Source: Paraburkholderia sejongensis (lineage in GTDB: Bacteria > Pseudomonadota > Gammaproteobacteria > Burkholderiales > Burkholderiaceae). Taken from it: a stretch of 64,000 bases of DNA. The notes under the pieces were generated by a model that saw nothing but the letters and a program-made list of their open reading frames with translations, had not been told where the DNA came from and did not search any database. The DNA is taken from contig NZ_JAJITD010000016.1 in the NCBI RefSeq assembly GCF_020880815.1, positions 1 to 64,000 on the forward strand, given 5' to 3'. Position numbers and translations under genes: made by a program. The first letter of the stretch is position 1. Every line of letters begins with the position of its first letter. Below, in pieces: positions 17,392-26,272 of the stretch.

Positions 17392-17886
17392 ATGGATCGT
17401 ATCGACACCGTTCGCCTTGCCGCTTTCTCCAACCTCGGCGCCGACGCGGGCGCGCCGGCCGAGCGGCTAGACCTCGTCTTCATCGAAAACTTCGTAGGCC
17501 ATACGGTTATCGGTATCGACAGCAGCGAGTTGCACGTGCCACAACCGGTGCGCGTGAATCTGACCATCGGCGTGCCGGCGATCCGCGCGTGCACGACCGA
17601 CCGGATCGAGGACACGGTCAACTACGCGGCGGTGCGCGACGCGCTGCTCGCGCTGTTCGAGTCGCACCGGCTGCGGCTGCTCGAAGCGCTCGCGGAAACG
17701 ATCGCGCAGATGCTGATCGCCGATTTCGGCGCCCACTGGGTGCGGGTGTCGCTCGCAAAGCCCGCGAAATTCGACGACGTCGCGGCGGTCGGCGTGCAGA
17801 TCGAGCGGCGCCGCGGCGATGCGTCGGTGGCGCAGGTGGGGCTCGCGCGTTATGCGTCGCTGGGCGAGGGGCTGGTGCCGGACTGA
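17392..17886 (+). CDS. Dihydroneopterin aldolase-like protein (FolB family)
   Basis: 164 aa. It has the tunnel-fold layout of FolB: DLVFIENFVGHTVIGIDSSEL near residues 25-45, DTVNYAAVRDALL around 75 and a RLLEALAETIAQMLI helix around 95-110. In methylotrophs such homologues act on 7,8-dihydroneopterin-type intermediates for the pterin of H4MPT. A housekeeping folate role cannot be excluded. It is divergent from the sigma54 activator. The catalytic lysine may be the one in SLAKPAKF. Confidence 0.75.
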   Translation: MDRIDTVRLAAFSNLGADAGAPAERLDLVFIENFVGHTVIGIDSSELHVPQPVRVNLTIGVPAIRACTTDRIEDTVNYAAVRDALLALFESHRLRLLEALAETIAQMLIADFGAHWVRVSLAKPAKFDDVAAVGVQIERRRGDASVAQVGLARYASLGEGLVPD

Positions 17887-17947
17887 CGCGAGCGGCACGA
17901 CCGGAGGCGGGCGCGCCGCCTCTCGGGCAATGCGCGTCAAATGCCGC

Positions 17948-18358
17948 TCATTTCGCCACGGTCGAACTCTTCTGCGGCCCGAGTCCACAGGCCTTATACG
18001 CGGCGGTCTGCAGCGCGCGGAAGCGTTTGGTCTGCGCCTTCGCGTGGTCGACGCGAAATTCCGCGCCGCCTTCGCCGCCGAGCGTCGCGTACTTCGAGAA
18101 CGTCGATTGATCGACGAAGTCGTCGTACGGCAGCGACGCGGCCATCCTGTCGATCACGCACGAGCACTTGTAGACGTTGGCGAAATCGTGGCCGTTCTCG
18201 TCCATGCAGGTAAGCACGTATTCGACGCGGCCTTCGGTCGGATAGTTGTAGCCGCTCGCGGGCGCGGCGCGCGGGGGCGCATCGTTTTGCGCGGCAGCGA
18301 GCGGCGCGGCCAGCGCGACCCAGGTAAAGGCGAGAAGCGCGCGACATCTGCTGATCAT
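17948..18358 (-). CDS. Small secreted protein of unknown function in the C1 cluster
   Basis: 136 aa. A signal peptide (ISRCRALLAFTWVALAAPLAAAQ) is followed by a mature part with four cysteines (LTCMDENG, KCSCVIDRM, KACGLG) that could form two disulfides or bind metal. The ATG at 18358 was chosen for the signal peptide. It is directly downstream of fae on the same strand, separated by 114 bp, so it may be a periplasmic accessory protein of methanol oxidation. I do not recognise a named family. Confidence 0.7.
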   Translation of the reverse strand: MISRCRALLAFTWVALAAPLAAAQNDAPPRAAPASGYNYPTEGRVEYVLTCMDENGHDFANVYKCSCVIDRMAASLPYDDFVDQSTFSKYATLGGEGGAEFRVDHAKAQTKRFRALQTAAYKACGLGPQKSSTVAK

Positions 18359-18472
18359 GTGATGCCTCTGCGAGTGCATGGAGTCTGCGTCACGCACCGC
18401 CCGGCGGGCGGCTGCGCGAGGAGGCGGGACGGGCCGGCGGCGCCGCGCCTGCCCAGCCTCGTGCGGCGGCGC

Positions 18473-18982
18473 TCAGTTCGGCGCGAACGGATGCGCGACG
18501 GTGCTCTTCTTCGACACCACTTCGGCCGCGCTCGGTTCGCCGTTGACCGCGCGCTTGATCGCCTCGCGCGTGGCCTGATAGTTGAACTGTTGGATCTTCT
18601 TGTCGTCCTCCGCCTGCCAGTGAATGAACACGCCGACGCACAGGAACAGATCGTCGGCTTCTTCCTGCGGGATCGTGCCGTCCTCGACGCTGTCGGCGAC
18701 CGCGAGCGCGACCGCGTGCTGCGCCGGACCGAACATCTGCACCGCCTGTTTGGCGCCCTTGATCGTGACCTTGTTGAACAGGATCGTGTTCGGTTTGGTG
18801 AGCAGATTGGGCGCGACGACGGCCAGCAGCGATGTGAAGCCGTCCTTATTGTTGGTGAGCGCGTTGCAGAACGCGGTTTCCGCAGCGGAACCTCGCGGTC
18901 CGATCAGCAAGTCGATGTGCGCGACCTCGTTGCCGTCGCCGACTAGCGACTCGCCGATCATGACGCGGTTGATCTTGGCCAT
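18473..18982 (-). CDS. fae: Formaldehyde-activating enzyme
   Basis: 169 aa. It condenses formaldehyde with H4MPT to methylene-H4MPT, the entry step of the formaldehyde oxidation route. The sequence is typical Fae: MIGESLVGDGNEVAHIDLLIGPRG at the N-terminus with the catalytic-histidine region, KVTIKGAKQAVQMFGPAQ, and the C-terminal FLCVGVFIHWQAEDD. GGAGGAA precedes the ATG. A sigma54-like motif lies about 108 nt upstream. Confidence 0.97.
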   Translation of the reverse strand: MAKINRVMIGESLVGDGNEVAHIDLLIGPRGSAAETAFCNALTNNKDGFTSLLAVVAPNLLTKPNTILFNKVTIKGAKQAVQMFGPAQHAVALAVADSVEDGTIPQEEADDLFLCVGVFIHWQAEDDKKIQQFNYQATREAIKRAVNGEPSAAEVVSKKSTVAHPFAPN

Positions 18983-19089
18983 TCTGTTCCTCCGATGAGT
19001 AGGTATGGACTTGCTGACGGGGCGCCGCGCGCGCTTGCCTTGGCTTGGAACATCGCGCGGCGGCGCGGGGGATGCACGGCGGTACTAAC

Positions 19090-19106
19090 TAACAGGTTCC
19101 GTGCCA
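19090..19106 (-). promoter_or_regulatory. Candidate sigma54 promoter of fae
   Basis: The minus strand reads CTGGCACG-GAAC-CTGTT. The -24 half is a perfect consensus match; the -12 half has GT in place of the normally invariant GC. The core GGCACGGAACCTG is shared, with one change, with the motif upstream of xoxF. It is about 108 nt upstream of the fae start, between fae and the preceding gene. Confidence 0.5.
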
Positions 19107-19120
19107 GTTTCGGTATGACG

Positions 19121-20050
19121 CTAACCGTGCGGGGTTGCGGCGCGCGGCTGGCCGGCGTTTGCGAGCACGCGCGCGACGAACAGCGTGACCACCGCCAGAT
19201 CGGCGCTGGTGCCGGGGTTGATCGCGCGGGCCTTCAGTTCGGTATCCCAGGTGTCGAGTTGCGGGTCGGCGAGCGCGCGGCGTGCTGCTTCGCGCGCCGT
19301 CGCGCGCCAGCGCGCGTGCTGCTCGCGTGCCGCAAGCGTGACACTCTGCGCCAGCGCCAGCCCGTGCTTGCGCACAATGTGAGAGTCGGGCCAGCCGGCG
19401 AGAAACGCGAGAAAGACGTTGAGCATCGCGGCTTGCGGCGCGTCGGCCGGCGCTTGCGCGAACGCGGCGAGGCCGGTGTCGAAGATATCGGCGAAGCCGT
19501 TCGCGTATTGCCGTGCGATGCTGTCGCGCTCTGCCGCAAGCTGCATCGCGTCGCGCAAGCCGATGGTCGGCGCCGCGTGGACCGATTGCTCGGGCGCGTC
19601 GCCGAGGCCGCCCGGATTGGCCAGTGCGATCGCGCGGTACGCGAGGCGGGCGTCGTCGACGTCGAGCTTCGCGAGCACCTGGGTGACGGCTGCGCGCCAG
19701 CTCGTTGCGGTGAGGGTGGTGGCGCGCGTGGCGTCCATCGCGCCGATCTCGTCGAGCGCGGCCGCGAGCGGTGCGACCAGCAGCACGATGCCGAGATTGG
19801 TATTGCAGCCGGCCGCCGCGCGGGTGCGCGTGACCGCGTCGAAAATTCGCTGGCCGACGCGCGCGCCTCGCGCGAACAGCGCATCGGCCGATGCGTCGGC
19901 GCTGGCGAGAAACTGCGCGGCGTTCATGCCGTGACCGGGGCTTTGCGCGCTGACGTTGCCGGGTTTCGGCGTCGATACGTCGAGCGCGCAGGCTTCGAGG
20001 AAGGCCGCGCGGGCGGCTTCGAGTGGAACGGCGGGAGGCTCAAAGGTCAC
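19121..20050 (-). CDS. CitG/MdcB-family (triphosphoribosyl-dephospho-CoA synthase-like) protein
   Basis: 309 aa from a GTG at 20050. The family fold is recognisable from ALDVSTPKPGNVS near residue 24, then AAAGCNTNLGIVLLVAPL and the C-terminal ALADPQLDTWDTELKARAINPGTSADLAVVT block, cut into motifs here. True CitG makes the citrate-lyase cofactor, but no citrate-lyase genes are nearby. Homologues sit in H4MPT clusters of methylotrophs, where a ribosyl-phosphate transfer in cofactor assembly is a reasonable guess. It is the last gene of the mptG-mtdB-mch operon. Confidence 0.75.
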   Translation of the reverse strand: MTFEPPAVPLEAARAAFLEACALDVSTPKPGNVSAQSPGHGMNAAQFLASADASADALFARGARVGQRIFDAVTRTRAAAGCNTNLGIVLLVAPLAAALDEIGAMDATRATTLTATSWRAAVTQVLAKLDVDDARLAYRAIALANPGGLGDAPEQSVHAAPTIGLRDAMQLAAERDSIARQYANGFADIFDTGLAAFAQAPADAPQAAMLNVFLAFLAGWPDSHIVRKHGLALAQSVTLAAREQHARWRATAREAARRALADPQLDTWDTELKARAINPGTSADLAVVTLFVARVLANAGQPRAATPHG

Positions 20051-20091
20051 GCGGCGGCTCCGCTGGGTTGGTTCGCTATGCCCGGTTACGC

Positions 20092-21117
20092 TCACGCGCT
20101 GCTGCGTCCGGACAAGCCGGCCACCGCCGCCTCGTTGCCCGGCTCGCCTGGTTTGTCCGCATTTCGCGCGGCCGCCAGCTTGCGCTCGAGCAGATCGGCG
20201 ACCAGCGCCGCCGCGATATCGAGTGACGTGACCGACTGCAAACCGCGCCACGCGGCCACGCCGTTCACTTCGAGCACCAACGGCCGCGCCGGATCGTCAG
20301 GATTCGGAATCAAATCGACGCCCGCATAGTCGAGCCCGAGCGCGGCGCTCGCCTGCACGGCGCTCTGCGCGAGCGGCAGCGTCAGTTCGGCGGCCTCGCA
20401 GCGCGCGCCTTGCGCGACGTTGTGAATCCAGCCCTTGCCGCCGCTGCGCCGCATCGCGGCGACCGCGTTGCCGCCGATCACCAGCACCCGCCAATCGAAG
20501 CCCGGTGCATTGCCAGTCAGCTGTGCGGGAACGAAGCGCTGCAAATAAGCGACCTGCCGGTACGGCCGCAGCGACGGCAACGGCGCGAGCACGCCGGCGC
20601 GCGCGCCGAGCCGCTTGAGCCCATGCCCCTGCGAGCCGAACAGCGGCTTGAGCACGACCTGGCGGCCGGCGGCCGCTTCGCGCATCAGTACGCGTTGCGC
20701 GACCGCCGCCGATTCGACCGCCCACGTGGCCGGCGTCGGCACGCCCGCGCGATGCAGCAGGAAACTCGTCATGGATTTGTCGACGCTGCGCTCGATCGCA
20801 CGCGCGTCGTTATAGACCGGCACGCCTGCTTCGCGCAGCGCATGCAGGATGCCGAGCCGCAGCGTGACCTGCTCGAAGCTGCCGCCGGCGATCCCGCGCA
20901 CGAATACCGCGTCCGGTAGCGCGTGACCGAAGCCGGGCACGACGAGCCCCTGCGGCTGCGTGGTGTCGATCCGGCAATCGGCGAGGTCGACGCAGCGGCC
21001 TTCAGCGCCGCGCGCGCGCAGCGCTTTTTTCAGGCGGCCGGTGTGCCAGCCGGTCTCGTCGGTCATGATCGCGACGCGCAGGCCAACCTGTGTCGCGGCG
21101 GCGGGCGTGAGCATCAT
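20092..21117 (-). CDS. RimK-type ATP-grasp ligase (H4MPT/methylofuran cluster)
   Basis: 341 aa. ATP-grasp features: KSMTSFLLHRAGVPTPATW near residue 114, VVLKPLFGSQGHGL (153-167) and the metal-binding LVLEVNGVAAWRG near 280. The family adds amino acids, often glutamate, to carboxylates; archaeal relatives put glutamate on H4MPT or F420. Its exact substrate here is unknown. ATGA overlap with mch shows translational coupling. Two consecutive ATGs (21117, 21114) are possible starts. Confidence 0.8.
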   Translation of the reverse strand: MMLTPAAATQVGLRVAIMTDETGWHTGRLKKALRARGAEGRCVDLADCRIDTTQPQGLVVPGFGHALPDAVFVRGIAGGSFEQVTLRLGILHALREAGVPVYNDARAIERSVDKSMTSFLLHRAGVPTPATWAVESAAVAQRVLMREAAAGRQVVLKPLFGSQGHGLKRLGARAGVLAPLPSLRPYRQVAYLQRFVPAQLTGNAPGFDWRVLVIGGNAVAAMRRSGGKGWIHNVAQGARCEAAELTLPLAQSAVQASAALGLDYAGVDLIPNPDDPARPLVLEVNGVAAWRGLQSVTSLDIAAALVADLLERKLAAARNADKPGEPGNEAAVAGLSGRSSA

Positions 21118-22151
21118 CGCGTGCCGGCCGGGCCGCCCCACTGGTGATGCAGCAGCGCGCCGTCGAGCTGACCGCCGTGATAGGTCGCGCCGCTTTCGAG
21201 GCTGCTGACCCACACCTCGGCCGGCGCGAACAGCGCCGGATCGATCTGATAGAAGTCGAAATTGAACGACGTAAAAATCTCCGCGAACGGCCGCCCGTAG
21301 TCGCGCGAGGTGGCCGACGGCAGTTCGTCCGCGAGCCGCCGCGCGACTTCGTCGTGCTGCACGGTCAGATGCACGCGGCCGCCGTACAGGATCGCGTCGT
21401 TGGTGCGGCCCATCGCCTGGATGCCGTCCGGCGCGGGCGGCGGCAGCGGCGCGCAGCCGCTCGCTTCGCGCACTTCGTCGAGCGGCACGCCGAGCACATG
21501 GACCTTGTGCAGCGCCACTTCGACGACCCGCGCGACCACCTGTACCGTTCCCGCGACAGACTGTGTCGGCGTGACGATCAGCGTCAACTGATCGGGAGCG
21601 AGGCCGCAGTCGTGCAGCACCTTGTCGATCACGACCTGCGGCGGCAGCCGGTCCACCTCCAGCACCAGCGCGCCGCGCGTATGGCGGTCGCGATAGCCGA
21701 GTTCGGCAAACAGCGGCTCCTTGACCGCGAGCGCGCGCGCCGGCCCGGAGCCGAGCGAGAAAAACTTCTTGCCGCCGGTCTGCTCCTTCGTCGCCGACAG
21801 ACTCCAGCCCGCGTACTGGCTCCCCAGGCACGCGAGCACCGGCGCCGAGGTGCTGACTTCGAGCATCGTTGGCCAGAGCGGCGCGGCGTCGAGGTTCGCG
21901 CGCAACGCGACGCGGCCGAGCCCGCCCATGCAGATGCGCGCGATCAGCAGGCCCGCTTCGATGCCGCCGCGCGCCGCGACGCCGGCGTCCGCGATCACGG
22001 TGCCGGCGTCGGTGCGGGTGAGCGCGACGCGCAGCCGCCCGGCCTGCTCCAACAGGCGCGCGACCAGGCGCTCGCTCAGCGCGTTGACGCTCGGCAGCGT
22101 GGCGTCGTTGGCGTCGGCTGTGGGTTCAGGAGTGGATGGGGAGGCAGGCAT
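21114..22151 (-). CDS. mch: Methenyl-H4MPT cyclohydrolase
   Basis: 345 aa. It converts methenyl-H4MPT to formyl-H4MPT. The Mch family is clear from GGIEAGLLIARICMGGLG, VLACLGSQYAGWSL, FFSLGSGPARALA, LIVTPTQSVAGTVQVVARVVE and GRTNDAILYGGRVHL. The length suits bacterial Mch. It overlaps the upstream ATP-grasp gene by 26 bp and the downstream one by 4 bp, in a tightly coupled operon. Confidence 0.95.
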   Translation of the reverse strand: MPASPSTPEPTADANDATLPSVNALSERLVARLLEQAGRLRVALTRTDAGTVIADAGVAARGGIEAGLLIARICMGGLGRVALRANLDAAPLWPTMLEVSTSAPVLACLGSQYAGWSLSATKEQTGGKKFFSLGSGPARALAVKEPLFAELGYRDRHTRGALVLEVDRLPPQVVIDKVLHDCGLAPDQLTLIVTPTQSVAGTVQVVARVVEVALHKVHVLGVPLDEVREASGCAPLPPPAPDGIQAMGRTNDAILYGGRVHLTVQHDEVARRLADELPSATSRDYGRPFAEIFTSFNFDFYQIDPALFAPAEVWVSSLESGATYHGGQLDGALLHHQWGGPAGTR

Positions 22152-23340
22152 GGTCGGTTTCTTCTTCGCAGGTTTCGATTCGTTGCAGCACGCGCGCGTG
22201 CTGCGCGTCGAGTCCGGCGGTCACCGCGTCCAGCGACGCCGCGCGAACCAGCAGCGTGCAGACCGGCTGGCCGGCATCGATGCGGGTGCGCGGCATCGGC
22301 ACGTCGCGGCATTGCGGGTCGCGCACACAGGCGTCGGAAAACGCGTCGGTGACGGTGAACGGCGCGGGCGCGAACAGCACCCGCTGGCCGGCGCGCCAGC
22401 GCGGCCGCCGCGCGAGCGCCAGATTCGCGGCGGGCGGCGCGTGACCGTAGCGGCACGCGTCGAGATGGCAGGCGAGCAGGCCGGCCGGCCACGCATCGGG
22501 CGACGCGGCTTCGTACAGAGCCAGCGTCGCCGATGGGCGCGCGTTGATTTCCAGCAGGTCGAACGTGCTGCCGTCGGACAGGAAGTCGCAACTGTTCAGG
22601 CCGACGAGGCCGCTGCGTTCGCACAGCGCGTCGAGCGCCTGCTGCACGCGGGCGGCGAGCGCGGCCGGCACGTCGATCGGGCCGAGCGAGCCGGCATGCA
22701 CGAAGCGCAGCGTGCCGACCGTGCAGATCAGTTGCTCGGCGAAGCCCAGCAGATACGCGCGGCCGCGCGCGGCGATGAAGAGCGTCGAAAGCGAACGCCC
22801 CTGGCCGAGCCGCTGGAAATAGCCCTGCCGGTCGAGCGATGAGAAGTCGAGCAGTTCGGCCGCTCTGATATGGGTGCCGCCGCAGCCGTGCGCGAGCTTG
22901 AACAGCCAGCCGGGCGGATCGGCCGGCCGCTCGAACGACACCGCCGGATGCGCGATCCCGAGTTCGTCGAGCAGTCCGAAGAATCGTCGCGGCTCGCGCA
23001 CCGCGGCGAGCGCCCGCGCGTCGTTGCCGATCAGGCGCGGCAGGCCCGCTTCGTCGCACAGTTCGCCGATCAGCGGTTCGAGCCCGCTGCCGCCGATCCA
23101 GCCGAGCAGCCCCGGCAGCCGCGCGACCCGCGCGAGCGCATCGACGAGGCGCGCCCGTTCGATCTCCAGCGCGCCGCTGCCGATGTCGAACCACAGCTCG
23201 GCGGCCTCGCGAGTGTCGCGATCGCCGAACGTGTCGAGCGCGGCGACCCGCAGCCCGGCGCGCGCGGCCGACTGCGCGAGCAGCCGCGCGGACAGCCCCG
23301 CCACCGCGACGAACGGCGCACACGAGCGCGAGGTTTTCAT
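22126..23340 (-). CDS. ATP-grasp family ligase (H4MPT/methylofuran cluster)
   Basis: 404 aa. The N-terminal domain has a Rossmann-like start (VAVAGLSARLLAQSAARAG). ATP-grasp elements follow: WLFKLAHGCGGTHIRAA near residue 143, and VGLNSCDFLSDG...LLEINARPSA near 250. It differs from the RimK-type ligase two genes on, so the cluster has two distinct ligases. Relatives in methylotrophs belong to the archaeal-like cofactor gene set; a tyramine- or glutamate-linking step of methylofuran is possible but unproven. It lies 10 bp after mtdB. Confidence 0.75.
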   Translation of the reverse strand: MKTSRSCAPFVAVAGLSARLLAQSAARAGLRVAALDTFGDRDTREAAELWFDIGSGALEIERARLVDALARVARLPGLLGWIGGSGLEPLIGELCDEAGLPRLIGNDARALAAVREPRRFFGLLDELGIAHPAVSFERPADPPGWLFKLAHGCGGTHIRAAELLDFSSLDRQGYFQRLGQGRSLSTLFIAARGRAYLLGFAEQLICTVGTLRFVHAGSLGPIDVPAALAARVQQALDALCERSGLVGLNSCDFLSDGSTFDLLEINARPSATLALYEAASPDAWPAGLLACHLDACRYGHAPPAANLALARRPRWRAGQRVLFAPAPFTVTDAFSDACVRDPQCRDVPMPRTRIDAGQPVCTLLVRAASLDAVTAGLDAQHARVLQRIETCEEETDHACLPIHS

Positions 23341-23350
23341 CGCCGCGCGC

Positions 23351-24277
23351 TCAGCCGAGCCCGGCCGCGACCGCGCGGGCCTCGTCGTACGCTTCGCGGA
23401 AGCCGAGGTAGACCGGCTTGCCGCCGGTGCGCATGCGCATGAACAGCCGGTGCTCGACCTGATACTTGACGTTGCCGATCGCCAGCGCGCCGATGCCGAT
23501 CGCGCCCGTGCTCGGCACGCCGTCGATCGGCTTGCCGTCGTTCATCACGTTGACGCCGGCGATTCCTTCCGGCGGCACCGCGTTGACGTCGGCGGCGACC
23601 AGCAGGCGTTTGGCGACCGCGAGATCGGCGCTGCCGATCACCTGCACGCCGGCGATCGCGGTGGCCAGCACGATCTCGGCGTCGGCCAGCGCACCGCGCA
23701 GCGCGTCCGGCGTCGCGGTGCCGATGCCGTTGACGACGATCCCGAAGCGCTCGTTCAGCTCGCTCGCCGCGCGGCGCGCGCGGGCTTCGTCGTGATGGCT
23801 CGCGATCGTCACGTCGGCGCCGCGCGACGCGGCGATCGCCGCCGCGATGCGGCCGACCGCGCCGGTGCCGCCCGGAATCAGCACGCGCTTGCCGCCCAGT
23901 TCCACGCCGTGCTGCTTGCCCAGATGCCGTTCGACCAGCGCGACCAGCGCGGCCGCGGTCGTGTACGAGCCGCTCGGATCGGCGAACACCGACACCTCGA
24001 AAGGCGGCACCATCGCGCGGCGCGCGGTGTCGAGCATGTCGGCGGCCTGCATCACGTCGCGTCCGCCGATAAAGATGCCGGTGCGCGACACGCCTTTCGG
24101 CCCGCGCGAAAAGATCGCGTCCTGGGTCAGGTTCGTGACCATGCCGGGGTCGACGTTGCAGTACGGGACGATCACCTGGTAGCCGGCGTCGGCGGCCATG
24201 TTCACGTCGAACGGGCTCATCTGCGGGGTGGCCGTGAACATGTGCAGGATGTAGGGCCTTTCAATGGTTTCGGACAT
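23351..24277 (-). CDS. mtdB: NAD(P)-dependent methylene-H4MPT dehydrogenase
   Basis: 308 aa. It oxidises methylene-H4MPT to methenyl-H4MPT. The MtdA/MtdB fold shows in ILHMFTATPQMSPFDVNMAADAG, the nucleotide-binding VLIPGGTGAVGRIAA (about residue 133) and the C-terminal GIGALAIGNVKYQVEHRLF. Its association with mch and mptG rather than folate genes favours MtdB over MtdA. The gene is 130 bp after mptG. Confidence 0.92.
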   Translation of the reverse strand: MSETIERPYILHMFTATPQMSPFDVNMAADAGYQVIVPYCNVDPGMVTNLTQDAIFSRGPKGVSRTGIFIGGRDVMQAADMLDTARRAMVPPFEVSVFADPSGSYTTAAALVALVERHLGKQHGVELGGKRVLIPGGTGAVGRIAAAIAASRGADVTIASHHDEARARRAASELNERFGIVVNGIGTATPDALRGALADAEIVLATAIAGVQVIGSADLAVAKRLLVAADVNAVPPEGIAGVNVMNDGKPIDGVPSTGAIGIGALAIGNVKYQVEHRLFMRMRTGGKPVYLGFREAYDEARAVAAGLG

Positions 24278-24407
24278 GGCTCAGGCTCGATTGAATGGGA
24301 TTGAGTGGCAATCCTGAAGATCGCGCCGCCGACACGGCGACCGGCCGGAGCGAGACCGGCCGCTGCGAGACCAGCCGGCGGGCGGCCGGGAGTTGGGCGG
24401 CCGCGCG

Positions 24408-25433
24408 TCATGCGGCGTCGCTGCGCGGCGCGCGCGCCTCGGCGTTGCGGATCGTCGCGCCGCTGTTGCGGCCGGCGACCACGCAGCATTCGAGATGCGG
24501 CAGCGTCTGCGCCGCCGCGCGCGCGGTGGCGAGCGCGTGCTCGGCTTCGCGCGCGCTCGCCAGCACCGCGAAGCCAGTCGGCCCCCACGAGGTCTGGCCG
24601 ATCCCGGCGGTGCGCTCGGCGGCGACCGCGCGCAGCACCCGCTCGACGTCAGGGCTCGCGAACACGCCGCCTTGCGCGTTCGCGAAGTATTCGCCGATGG
24701 TCTGCTGCAACTCGGTGAGGCCGCGCGCGAACGGCGCGAAGTCGTGCTCGGCGGCGCCCGGCAGGATCTGCATCAGCACCAGATGGCACAGATGCGCGGC
24801 GAGCCGTTGCGGGAACGGCGCGAGCGACGCCAGCGCGCGCCGCTCGGCGGCGCCGTGCAGGCCTTCGAGGCGGCTGTCGCTGACCAGCAGCACGCGCCAC
24901 TCGGCGGGAAACGGCTGGCGCGCGAGCAGCGGCGGCGCGCTCTGGCGCAGATCGCCGGGCGGCCCGCCGTCGACCAGCAGGCCGCCGCAATCGAAGCCGA
25001 GAATGCCGATCCCGGAGCGCGCGCCGCGCCCCAGCAGCGCGGCGATTTCGGCGCTGCTGGCGGGCTCGCCGACGAGCCGGGCGAACGCGGTGCCGACCGC
25101 CAGCGCGAGCTGGGTGCCGGAGCCGAGCCCGGTGTGGGGGCGCGGCGCATGGACCACGTCGATCGCGAGCGACGCCGGACCGTACGCGGCTTGCAGGCGT
25201 TCGAGACACAGCGCGATGCGTTCGCGCTCGGCGTCGCCGATCGCGCCGTCGATCCGTTCGCGTTCGGCCAGACGCGCGTCGATGCGCGTGCCGTAACCGT
25301 CGATCACGAGGCCGAGGCTGCCGAACGCGCGGCCGAGCGACGCGTTCGGATCGAGAAAGCCCAGATGCAGACGCGCGGGGGCATCGACCGTGATGGGCCC
25401 GCGCTGCTGCAGGCGATGAAGCTGAAGCGGCAT
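24408..25433 (-). CDS. mptG: Beta-ribofuranosylaminobenzene 5'-phosphate synthase
   Basis: 341 aa GHMP-superfamily protein. It joins 4-aminobenzoate and PRPP with loss of CO2, the first committed step to H4MPT. Visible: PARLHLGFLDPNASLGR near residue 19, HTGLGSGTQLALAVG near 104, GIGILGFDCGGLLVDGG and the C-terminal GQTSWGPTGFAVLAS glycine loop. Its presence shows H4MPT is made rather than only used. It is the first gene of the mptG-mtdB operon. Confidence 0.93.
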   Translation of the reverse strand: MPLQLHRLQQRGPITVDAPARLHLGFLDPNASLGRAFGSLGLVIDGYGTRIDARLAERERIDGAIGDAERERIALCLERLQAAYGPASLAIDVVHAPRPHTGLGSGTQLALAVGTAFARLVGEPASSAEIAALLGRGARSGIGILGFDCGGLLVDGGPPGDLRQSAPPLLARQPFPAEWRVLLVSDSRLEGLHGAAERRALASLAPFPQRLAAHLCHLVLMQILPGAAEHDFAPFARGLTELQQTIGEYFANAQGGVFASPDVERVLRAVAAERTAGIGQTSWGPTGFAVLASAREAEHALATARAAAQTLPHLECCVVAGRNSGATIRNAEARAPRSDAA

Positions 25434-25770
25434 CTCGAGTGTCCTCGGGTGGGGCTCGCGTTTTGTTTCGGGGTCCTGCCGGTGTGCGCGACCGCTTCAC
25501 GCGGCCGGCGCGCGGGCGCGGCGGCGTGTCCCGGCGGAGCCGCGCGCGGGCTCGCGGCGGGACGTCCGGCGACTTCAAGCAGAAGCCGTACCAGTGCGCG
25601 GAAGGGCCGCCGCCGCGGGGCTCGGGCGCATTGGCGCGGCGGCGCGCGGACGCTATGTGACGCGGAAGGTGCACTGTGTAACGCGCTGTTGCATGGGCGC
25701 AGCGGCCCGGGTCAGCCGCGCGCCCCAGTCGGCCCCCTCAGTCGCGCAACCCATCGCACGCCCCATCGCG
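25434..25770. other. Gap between pcd and mptG
   Basis: These 337 bp are very GC-rich with no gene I can support. It should contain the mptG promoter, read on the minus strand, unless mptG is transcribed from pcd. I found no copy of the GGCAY-GGARC-YTG motif, no clear dyad and no terminator with a T-run. Confidence 0.4.
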
Positions 25771-26160
25771 CTACGCGGATTTCGGCGCGTCGTACTTGAT
25801 ATAGCGGAAGCGCTGATCGTCGGCCGGGGTGCCTTCGAGCGGCCCGCCTTCGAGCCCCGGCTGCCAGTGGATCACCGACTCGATCTTGCTGGCGAGCGCG
25901 AAGTCCTTGTCGGTGATGCCCTTAGCGCTGTGGGTTTTGAGTTTGACGGTGACGAACGCGTAGGACACCGTCAGATCCGGGTGATGCCATGCGGCCTCCG
26001 CCAGATGGCCGACCGCGTTGACCACCATCAGCGTGCCTTTCCAGCCTTCGGTGCGGTACTTGCGGCGCAGCCAGCCGTCTTCGAGATACCAGTGCTGCAA
26101 CGGACCGACGAGGCGCTGCTGGATTTCGTCGTCGGAATAAACGTGCTCGGTATTGGCCAT
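25771..26160 (-). CDS. Pterin-4a-carbinolamine dehydratase-like protein
   Basis: 129 aa DCoH/PCD-fold protein: W.RKYRTEGWKGTLMVVNAVGHLAEAAWHHPDLTVSYAFV, cut here into its parts, includes the HHPD motif and the histidine that fits the dehydratase centre. Several methylotrophs carry such a gene with H4MPT genes, where the substrate is uncertain; the housekeeping PhhB role in phenylalanine hydroxylation is the alternative. Start at the ATG 26160. It is divergent from xoxF. Confidence 0.8.
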   Translation of the reverse strand: MANTEHVYSDDEIQQRLVGPLQHWYLEDGWLRRKYRTEGWKGTLMVVNAVGHLAEAAWHHPDLTVSYAFVTVKLKTHSAKGITDKDFALASKIESVIHWQPGLEGGPLEGTPADDQRFRYIKYDAPKSA

Positions 26161-26272
26161 GACGTGGACTCCTGAAGGTCGGGCAATCGCGGCTCGCACG
26201 CTGCACCGCGCCAGGCGGCGCAATCGTGCTGCGGCGCACGATTCGCAAAGGACACGTTTCGTATCACGAAGT

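Noticed and set aside
25439..25660. A 73-codon ORF between pcd and mptG
   Set aside because: Arg/Gly-rich translation of GC-rich DNA on the opposite strand to both neighbours, no motif or ribosome-binding site.
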